From the NCBI GenBank assembly GCA_947444195.1, contig CANEZL010000024.1:1-64000 (forward strand): a stretch of 64,000 nt of DNA. Reading direction: 5' to 3'. The position numbers and the translations under genes were made by a program. The notes beneath the pieces are model-generated. The model had not been told where the DNA came from, ran no database searches, and worked only from the letters and a program-made list of their open reading frames with translations. This document shows, piece by piece, positions 58,626 through 64,000 of this stretch. The DNA is from Methylobacteriaceae bacterium (lineage in GTDB: Bacteria; Pseudomonadota; Alphaproteobacteria; Rhizobiales; Beijerinckiaceae). Each line of letters begins with the position of its first letter. Position 1 is the stretch's first letter.

Positions 58626-60551
58626 ATGACCGACGCCAGCCTTCCCGGCCGCTATCCCGAGATCTACGCCGCCGCGAGCGGCGACCCGGAGCGGTTCTGG
58701 CTGCAGGCGGCCGAGGCCCTCGACTGGACGCGCGCCCCCACCCGCGCCTTCGAGCCGGAGGCCGGCCCCTACGGCCGCTGGTTCCCGGACGGCGAACTCA
58801 ACGCCTGCCACAACGCCGTCGACCGCCACGCGGACGGCGCCCGGGCGGAGCAACCGGCGATCCGCTACGATTCGCCGGTCACCGGCACCGGGCGGACCAT
58901 CAGCTACCGGGAGCTTCGCGACGAGATCGCCGCCCTCGCCGCCGTGCTCGCGGATCTCGGCGTGGCCAAGGGCGACCGGGTCGTCCTCTACATGCCGATG
59001 GTGCCCGAGGCGCTCGTCGGCATGCTCGCCTGCGCCCGGCTCGGCGCCGTGCACTCGGTGGTGTTCGGGGGCTTCGCCGCCAACGAACTCGCCGTGCGCC
59101 TCGACGACGCCCGGCCGAAGCTGGTGCTCGCGGCCTCCTGCGGCATCGAGCCGAACCGGGTCGTCGCCTACAAGCCGCTCCTCGACGCGGCCATCGCGCG
59201 GGCCGGCCACAAGCCGGAGGCCTGCCTGATCCTGCAGCGCCCCCAATGCGCCGCCGCCCTGAGCGAGGGCCGGGACCGCGACTGGGCCGAGGCGGTGGCG
59301 GCGGCGCGGGCGGCCGGCCGCAGCGCGCCCTGCGTGCCGGTTTCCGCCACCGACCCGCTCTACATCCTCTACACCTCGGGCACGACGGGTAAGCCCAAGG
59401 GCGTGGTGCGCGACACCGGCGGCTACCTCGCCGCGCTCGCGTGGTCGATGCCGAACCTCTACGGCGTCGCCCCCGGCGAGACCTATTTCTGCGCCTCCGA
59501 CATCGGCTGGGTGGTGGGCCACAGCTACATCGTCTACGCGCCCCTCCTGCACGGCTGCACCAGCGTGCTCTACGAGGGCAAGCCGGTGGGCACGCCCGAT
59601 GCCGGCGCCTTCTGGCGGGTGGTGTCCGAGCACAAGGTCGCCTGCCTGTTCACGGCGCCGACCGCGCTCCGCGCCATCAAGAAGGAGGATCCGGAGGGCG
59701 CCCGCGTCGGCGCCTACGACCTCTCCGCCTTCCGCAGCCTGTTCCTGGCGGGCGAGCGGGCCGACCCCGATTCGGTGGCCTGGGCCGAGCGGGTGCTCGA
59801 CCGGCCGGTGATCGACCACTGGTGGCAGACGGAGACCGGCTGGCCGATCGCGGGCAACCCGATCGGCCTCGGGCTGCTCCCGGTCAAGCATGGTAGCACC
59901 TGCGTGCCGATGCCGGGCTACCGGGTCGAGGTTCTGGACGAGGGCGGCAAGCCGGTGCCCGCCGGCACCATGGGCACCATCGCGATCCGCCTGCCCCTGC
60001 CGCCCGGCTGCCTGCCGACCCTGTGGGGCTCGGACGCGCGCATGCGCGCGAGCTACCTCGCCACCTTCCCCGGCTACTACGACACCTCCGATGCCGGGGT
60101 GATCGACGGGGACGGCTACATCACCGTGCTCGGCCGGACCGACGACATCATCAACGTGGCCGGCCACCGCCTCTCCACGGGCGGCATGGAGGCGGTGCTG
60201 GCCGGCCATCCGGACGTGGCCGAATGCGCCGTCATCGGCATCCGCGACGCGCTCAAGGGCGAGGTGCCCTGCGGCTTCGTGGTGCTGAAGGCCCATGTCG
60301 CCCGCGATCCCGCGGAGATCGAGCGGGAGCTCGTCGCCCGGGTGCGCGACGAGATCGGTCCGGTGGCCGCCTTCAAGCTCGCCCTCACCGTGCCGCGCCT
60401 GCCCAAGACGCGCTCGGGCAAGATCCTGCGCGCCACCATGAAGCGCATCGCCGACCACGAACCCTGGACCATGCCCGCGACCATCGACGACGCCGGCGTC
60501 CTCGACGAGATCGGCGAGAGCCTGAAGGGGCGGGGCATCGGGAGCGCCTGA
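58626..60551 (+). CDS. prpE: Propionyl-CoA synthetase
   Basis: A 641-residue AMP-forming acyl-CoA synthetase. ATP loop ILYTSGTTGKPKGVVRDTGG (the VVRDTGG extension is typical of PrpE, unlike acetyl-CoA synthetase), DHWWQTETGWPI, GYYDTSDAGVIDGDGYITVLGRTDDIINVAGHRLSTGGME, and the catalytic Lys in KTRSGKILR near the C-terminus, a target of lysine acylation. It activates propionate (and acetate less well). ATG 58626 gives the usual N-terminus. Confidence 0.92.
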   Translation: MTDASLPGRYPEIYAAASGDPERFWLQAAEALDWTRAPTRAFEPEAGPYGRWFPDGELNACHNAVDRHADGARAEQPAIRYDSPVTGTGRTISYRELRDEIAALAAVLADLGVAKGDRVVLYMPMVPEALVGMLACARLGAVHSVVFGGFAANELAVRLDDARPKLVLAASCGIEPNRVVAYKPLLDAAIARAGHKPEACLILQRPQCAAALSEGRDRDWAEAVAAARAAGRSAPCVPVSATDPLYILYTSGTTGKPKGVVRDTGGYLAALAWSMPNLYGVAPGETYFCASDIGWVVGHSYIVYAPLLHGCTSVLYEGKPVGTPDAGAFWRVVSEHKVACLFTAPTALRAIKKEDPEGARVGAYDLSAFRSLFLAGERADPDSVAWAERVLDRPVIDHWWQTETGWPIAGNPIGLGLLPVKHGSTCVPMPGYRVEVLDEGGKPVPAGTMGTIAIRLPLPPGCLPTLWGSDARMRASYLATFPGYYDTSDAGVIDGDGYITVLGRTDDIINVAGHRLSTGGMEAVLAGHPDVAECAVIGIRDALKGEVPCGFVVLKAHVARDPAEIERELVARVRDEIGPVAAFKLALTVPRLPKTRSGKILRATMKRIADHEPWTMPATIDDAGVLDEIGESLKGRGIGSA

Positions 60552-60573
60552 CCAAGATCAGCCGGGTCCGCGC

Positions 60574-60739
60574 CTCCCTCCCCCCTCTGCGGGAGAGGGT
60601 GCCGAACAACGTGAGGCAGGAGAGGGGAGCCCGGCTTCCGGAGGAGGCCCGGCGTCGATGCCGAGCGCTGTCCTGCACCGTCGCTCCCCTCTCCCGACCC
60701 GCTTCGCGGGCCACCCTCCCCCGCAGAGGGGGGAGGGAG
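60574..60739. repeat. Family C repeat, large imperfect palindrome
   Basis: Outer arms CTCCCTCCCCCCTCTGCGGG (60574-60593) and its exact complement (60720-60739) are 20 bp long and perfect. Inner parts agagggtg...ggagagggga and tcccctctcccgacccgc also pair partly. Two family C units are head-to-head. 60740-60896 holds only a short related fragment (ccctctctcgaacggg) and the promoter of the next gene. Confidence 0.8.
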
Positions 60740-60896
60740 TGCCGCGGCTCCGTGTTCGCTCTGTCCTGATCCTTCTCGACCCTGTCCCTCTCTCGAACGG
60801 GAGAAGGGAGCCGCGCCATATCCGGAGACATCGCCCCCCGACTGGCATACCGAAGCTTCGCGCGTAGATAGGAGTACACCCATCCCGGAGCGCCCG

Positions 60897-62027
60897 ATGC
60901 CGACAGCCACGCCCGCACGCCTGTTCGAACCGCTCGTCCTCGACGGCCTGACCCTCGACAACCGCATCCTCGTCGCGCCGATGTGCCAGTACTCGGCCCG
61001 CGACGGCGCGGCCACGGACTGGCACATGATGCATCTCGGGCAGCTCGCCATGTCGGGGGCCGGCCTGCTGACCCTGGAGGCGACCGCGGTCTCGCCCGAG
61101 GCCCGCATCACCGCCTGGGACCTCGGCCTCTACGACGATGCCTGCGAGCGCGCGCTCGCCCGCGTCCTCGACGGGGTGCGGGAATACGCGCCGGTCCCGG
61201 TCTGCATCCAGATCGCCCATGCCGGGCGGAAGGCCTCGAGCGAGGCGCCCTGGGCCGGCGGCGCGCAGGTTCCCCCCGAGCATCCTCACGGCTGGCGCAC
61301 CGAGGCGCCCTCGGCCCTGCCGCACGGGGAGGGCGAGGTGCCGCCCCACGCCCTCGACGGGGCCGACCTGAAGCGGGTGCGCGACCAGTTCGTCGCCACG
61401 GCCCGGCGCGCCGTGCGCCTCGGCATCGAGGCGGTGGAGCTGCACGGCGCCCACGGCTACCTCCTGCACCAGTTCCTCTCGCCCGTCGCCAACCGGCGCA
61501 CCGACGCGTACGGCGGCAGCCTCCAGAACCGGATGCGCTTCCCGCTGGAGGTCTACGACGCCGTGCGCCAGGCGGTGCCGGCCGGCCACCCGGTCTGGCT
61601 GCGCGTCTCGGCCACCGACTGGGTCGAGGACGGCTGGGACCTCGGGGAAACCGTGGAACTCGCCCAGGCCCTGAAGCGGGCGGGCTCGCCGGCGATCCAC
61701 GTCTCCACCGGCGGCGTCTCGCCGAAACAGGCGATCAAGCTCGGGCCGGGCTATCAGGTGCCCTTCGCCGAGCGCATCCGGGCGGAGACGGGCCTCGTCA
61801 CCATCGCCGTGGGGCTCATCACCGAGGCGCGCCAGGCGGAGGCGATCCTGCAGGGGGGCCAAGCGGACGCGATCTCGCTCGCCCGCGCCATGCTCTACGA
61901 TCCGCGCTGGCCCTGGCACGCGGCGGCCGAGCTCGGCGCCCAGGTGCGAGCCCCGAGACAGTACTGGCGCTCGCAGCCGCGCGAGTTGAAGGACCTGTTC
62001 AAGGATACGGCCTTCGGCCAGCGCTGA
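60897..62027 (+). CDS. NADH:flavin oxidoreductase, old yellow enzyme (YqjM type)
   Basis: A 376-residue FMN TIM-barrel ene-reductase reducing activated C=C bonds. N-terminal RILVAPMCQYSARDG with Cys30 at the flavin-tuning position of the YqjM class, QIAHAGRKAS (active-site His region), GIEAVELHGAHGYLLHQFLSPVANRRTDAYGGS, and ISTGGVSPKQ-like HVSTGGVSPKQ. Likely detoxifies electrophilic enones. The last 12 bases of the gene are duplicated just after its stop. Confidence 0.92.
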   Translation: MPTATPARLFEPLVLDGLTLDNRILVAPMCQYSARDGAATDWHMMHLGQLAMSGAGLLTLEATAVSPEARITAWDLGLYDDACERALARVLDGVREYAPVPVCIQIAHAGRKASSEAPWAGGAQVPPEHPHGWRTEAPSALPHGEGEVPPHALDGADLKRVRDQFVATARRAVRLGIEAVELHGAHGYLLHQFLSPVANRRTDAYGGSLQNRMRFPLEVYDAVRQAVPAGHPVWLRVSATDWVEDGWDLGETVELAQALKRAGSPAIHVSTGGVSPKQAIKLGPGYQVPFAERIRAETGLVTIAVGLITEARQAEAILQGGQADAISLARAMLYDPRWPWHAAAELGAQVRAPRQYWRSQPRELKDLFKDTAFGQR

Positions 62028-62040
62028 GAGCTCGCGGCCA

Positions 62041-62060
62041 GCGCTGAGCGCTCTCAGCGC
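62041..62060. terminator. Convergent hairpin between the ene-reductase and glycosidase genes
   Basis: Perfect 8-bp stem GCGCTGAG / CTCAGCGC with loop CGCT. It includes the last codons of the minus-strand gene (stop 62054-62056). It seems to have arisen partly by the tandem duplication of ggccagcgctga (62017-62028 and 62037-62048). Confidence 0.6.
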
Positions 62061-62806
62061 GCCACCGCCCCCACCAGCGGCCCGAGCGGACGGCTGAGGT
62101 CGTTCCGCTTGAGGTTCGGCGCGTAGAGGCTCGACACGCTGCCGTCGAGGAACAGGGCGTTGCGGCAGCCGAGATCGTCCCGGAACAGCCGGGCGAAGGC
62201 GCCGAAGGTGACCGGCCGCTCCGAGATCGCGAAGACCGCGGTGCGGCCGTCGTCGCGCACGCCGACGCCGTTGCGGATCTTCTGCGAGGGCCCGTCCGCC
62301 GAGATCTTCGGGTGGATATGCCCGTCGATCACCAGCATCGGGCCCGATTGCGTGGCGAAATCCGGCTTGAGGCGCGCCTTGAGGTAGCGGCCGGTGTCGA
62401 GCACGCCCGCCCGCTCGCCCTTCACCCAGAACACGCCGTTGGGCTTCAGGTGGAAGTTGCCCGGCCCGTTGGCGGTTGAGACGGGCTGCATCTCGTGGCC
62501 CTCCTCGATGTAGAGGCCCACCGGCGCCTGCCCCTTGTCGTACATGCCCGCGTTCATGGCGAAGCTCAGAGCCGTGCCCTGCTTCTCGGCGAGGCTGCCG
62601 AGGGAGGCGTAGGGCAGGCCGTCCGCCCCGCGCCAGAACAGGCGCACGCGCTGGCGGCGCAGATCGAGGGTGCAGACCGTGAAGCTCTCCCCCTGCGCCT
62701 GGACCGGGGCGCAGGGGCCCTCCGCGGGGGCCGCCCGGGCGGGGCCCACGAGGAGCAGCACGGTGAGGCCGAGGCCGGAGACGGCGAGGCGCGCGCGGTG
62801 GTGCAT
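62054..62806 (-). CDS. Phosphodiester glycosidase family protein (DUF2233)
   Basis: A 250-residue secreted protein: signal peptide (LAVSGLGLTVLLLVGPARA), then the NAGPA/DUF2233 domain with FAMNAGMYDKGQAPVGLYIEEG, NFHLKPNGVFWV, QSGPMLVIDG, IRNGVGVRDDGRTAVFAIS, and DLGCRNALFLDGSVSSLYAP. The LFLDGSVSS motif is the usual family signature. It is expected to cleave phosphodiester-linked sugars; substrate unknown. ATG 62806. Confidence 0.88.
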   Translation of the reverse strand: MHHRARLAVSGLGLTVLLLVGPARAAPAEGPCAPVQAQGESFTVCTLDLRRQRVRLFWRGADGLPYASLGSLAEKQGTALSFAMNAGMYDKGQAPVGLYIEEGHEMQPVSTANGPGNFHLKPNGVFWVKGERAGVLDTGRYLKARLKPDFATQSGPMLVIDGHIHPKISADGPSQKIRNGVGVRDDGRTAVFAISERPVTFGAFARLFRDDLGCRNALFLDGSVSSLYAPNLKRNDLSRPLGPLVGAVAR

Positions 62807-63024
62807 GGTCTCGGTGATCCCGGAATGCGGGGCTCGGGAGGTCCCGCCGGCCGGGTTCTTCGCGCGAAACGCGGGCGCCTTTCAAGCCGGATCGCGGTGC
62901 GCCCGAGCACGAAGCTTTGAAGAGGTGCGGGCCCCCCGCGACGTTCGGGCCCAGAACCGGATCGGCGGCCCGCGCGTTCCTGGCCTGCTGGGGTGGTAGA
63001 TCTGATCGTTCCGGAGAGCATGAG

Positions 63025-63531
63025 ATGAAGCGGATCATAGTGGCCTCGAGCCTGATGGTCGGTGCGCTAGCGCTGTTGCCCGCCACGGCCGACGCGCGCG
63101 GCTTCGGCGGCGGCGGGTTCCGGGGAGGCGGCTTCGGCGGCGGCTTCCACGGGGGCGGCTTCCGGGGCGGGTTCGGTGGCGGCGGCTTCCGGGGCGGCTT
63201 CGGCGGCTATCGCGGCGTGGGCTTCGGTGGATATCGCGGCGGCTTCGGCGGCTGGCGCGGCGGATACGGTGGATACCGTGGCGGCTACGGCGGCTGGCGG
63301 CGCGGCTACGGATACGGCCTCGGCGGCCTCGGTCTCGGCGTGGGGCTCGGCCTCGCGGCGGGCGGCCTCTACGGCGGCTACGGCTATCCGGGCTACGGAT
63401 ACGGCGGCGGCTACGCGCCGGTGGGCTACGGCGGCTACGATTACGGCTATGGCGGCGGCTGCTACACCGTCCCGCGGGTGCGCTGGACGCCCTACGGCTA
63501 CCGCCGCGTCCTGGTCGAGCGTTGCTACTGA
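63025..63531 (+). CDS. Secreted glycine-rich repeat protein
   Basis: A 168-residue protein with signal peptide (MKRIIVASSLMVGALALLPATADA) and a mature region of GGGF/GGYRGG repeats (about residues 26-105) followed by Gly/Tyr-rich hydrophobic sequence and a Cys-containing end (GGGCYTVPRVRWTPYGYRRVLVERCY). The C-terminal pattern is common in small alphaproteobacterial surface proteins. Structural role only guessed. Ribosome site GGAGA before ATG 63025. The repeats make the DNA prone to slippage. Confidence 0.75.
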   Translation: MKRIIVASSLMVGALALLPATADARGFGGGGFRGGGFGGGFHGGGFRGGFGGGGFRGGFGGYRGVGFGGYRGGFGGWRGGYGGYRGGYGGWRRGYGYGLGGLGLGVGLGLAAGGLYGGYGYPGYGYGGGYAPVGYGGYDYGYGGGCYTVPRVRWTPYGYRRVLVERCY

Positions 63532-63555
63532 CCGGACGGGTCGCGACGAAACCGT

Positions 63556-63582
63556 GAAGGGCCGGCCCCGCGCCGGCCCTTC
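63556..63582. terminator. Bidirectional terminator
   Basis: Perfect 10-bp stem GAAGGGCCGG / CCGGCCCTTC with a 7-base loop, between the convergent glycine-rich (stop 63531) and DUF4174 (stop 63594) genes. Confidence 0.75.
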
Positions 63583-63593
63583 TCACGTTCCGC

Positions 63594-63998
63594 TCAGCGC
63601 CGCCCGCGCATCTCGTCCCGGCGCATGGGCATCGCGTCGACCGTCTCGAACAGGCGCGCGGTGGGGATCGGCTCGGCGGCGGTGATCTTGGCCTCCCCGT
63701 CCTTGCCCACGAGCACGGCGCGGAACGCGCCCTCCGGCAGGCCGAGGCGGCGGCGCAGGGAAGCGGCCCGCGCGTCCGGGCCGAGGGCCTCGACCAGCAC
63801 GAGGTCGCGCTCGGCGAAGCCGTCCCGCGCCGCCGCCACCGCCTCCCGCTGCGCCCGCACCCGCGGATCCCCCGCATCGGGCCCGGCCAGGACCAGCACC
63901 CGCGACCGCCAGCGGTAGGAGGCCAGGGGATCCCCGGCCGCGACCGCCTCCGGCCCGCCCGCCAGGGCGAGGACGATCCCGAGAACCCCCACCGTCAC
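63594..63998 (-). CDS. DUF4174 family protein (start may lie beyond the window)
   Basis: The DUF4174 pattern is clear: LASYRWRSRVLVLAGPDAGDPRVRAQREAV, FAERDLVLVEALG, GAFRAVLVGKDGEAKITAAEPIPTARLFETVDAMPMRRDEMRGR. The fold is thought to be thioredoxin-like and the function is unknown. GTG 63998 would give 134 residues with a plausible signal peptide (VLGIVLALAGGPEAVAA), but the frame is open to the window edge, so the start is unproven. Confidence 0.82.
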   Translation of the reverse strand: MTVGVLGIVLALAGGPEAVAAGDPLASYRWRSRVLVLAGPDAGDPRVRAQREAVAAARDGFAERDLVLVEALGPDARAASLRRRLGLPEGAFRAVLVGKDGEAKITAAEPIPTARLFETVDAMPMRRDEMRGRR

Positions 63999-64000
63999 CC

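Overview
The window looks like chromosome of a high-G+C alphaproteobacterium of the order Hyphomicrobiales, most likely Methylobacterium or Methylorubrum. This is inferred from gene content (divL/divK/pleD cell-cycle regulators, tol genes behind ruvB, EipB and DUF3572 proteins, EcfG-type stress promoters) and from the dispersed intergenic repeats. No database search was possible. The sequence is almost entirely chromosomal housekeeping and envelope genes. I see no tRNA, rRNA, CRISPR array, prophage or complete insertion sequence.

Layout. 1-7.2 kb: the 3' part of ruvB, a secreted DUF4142 protein, then ybgC-tolQ-tolR-tolA-tolB; pal does not follow tolB. 7.2-12.3 kb: a lower-G+C orphan nucleotidyltransferase gene, an MFS exporter and a DivL-type pseudo-histidine kinase with Tyr at the phospho-acceptor position, all on the minus strand. 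12.6-24.4 kb: ahcY with a palindromic operator, a stress-type csbD gene, a ketopantoate reductase, kup, bioD, secA, a parvulin foldase and hemH. 24.5-27.7 kb: a methyltransferase, a 5'-nucleotidase-like enzyme and uracil-DNA glycosylase. 27.7-35 kb: repeat-rich DNA with a thiamine-diphosphate enzyme, a truncated AMP-binding protein, an enoyl-CoA hydratase, small secreted proteins and the relic of an SMR efflux gene. 35-41.3 kb: eipB, DUF3572, divK-pleD, accA with an overlapping DUF1796 gene, and an L,D-transpeptidase lipoprotein. 41.3-47.2 kb: Pmp3-like peptide, two drug exporters, DoxX, a DUF3313 lipoprotein. 47.3-57.6 kb: guaB, a vapBC-type toxin-antitoxin pair, a second ketopantoate reductase, an RsmB-like methyltransferase, an antitoxin with a possible toxin remnant, guaA, a TPR lipoprotein and purEK. 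57.7-64 kb: two DUF465 proteins, prpE, an old-yellow-enzyme reductase, a phosphodiester glycosidase, a glycine-rich secreted protein and a DUF4174 protein.

Themes. Three genes for guanine/purine synthesis (guaB, guaA, purEK) are spread over 10 kb. Three parts of the CtrA-controlling network (divL, divK, pleD) lie within 28 kb. Several gene pairs overlap by 4 bases, which suggests translational coupling.

The most unusual material is between genes. One family is a small element of 78-203 bp with 13-bp terminal inverted repeats. One copy is flanked by a 10-bp direct repeat and sits inside a second repeat family that also occurs uninterrupted in this window. Another family is a chain of hairpins ending in gcatcgtgctctag; it lies at gene ends and supplies the stop codon of two genes.
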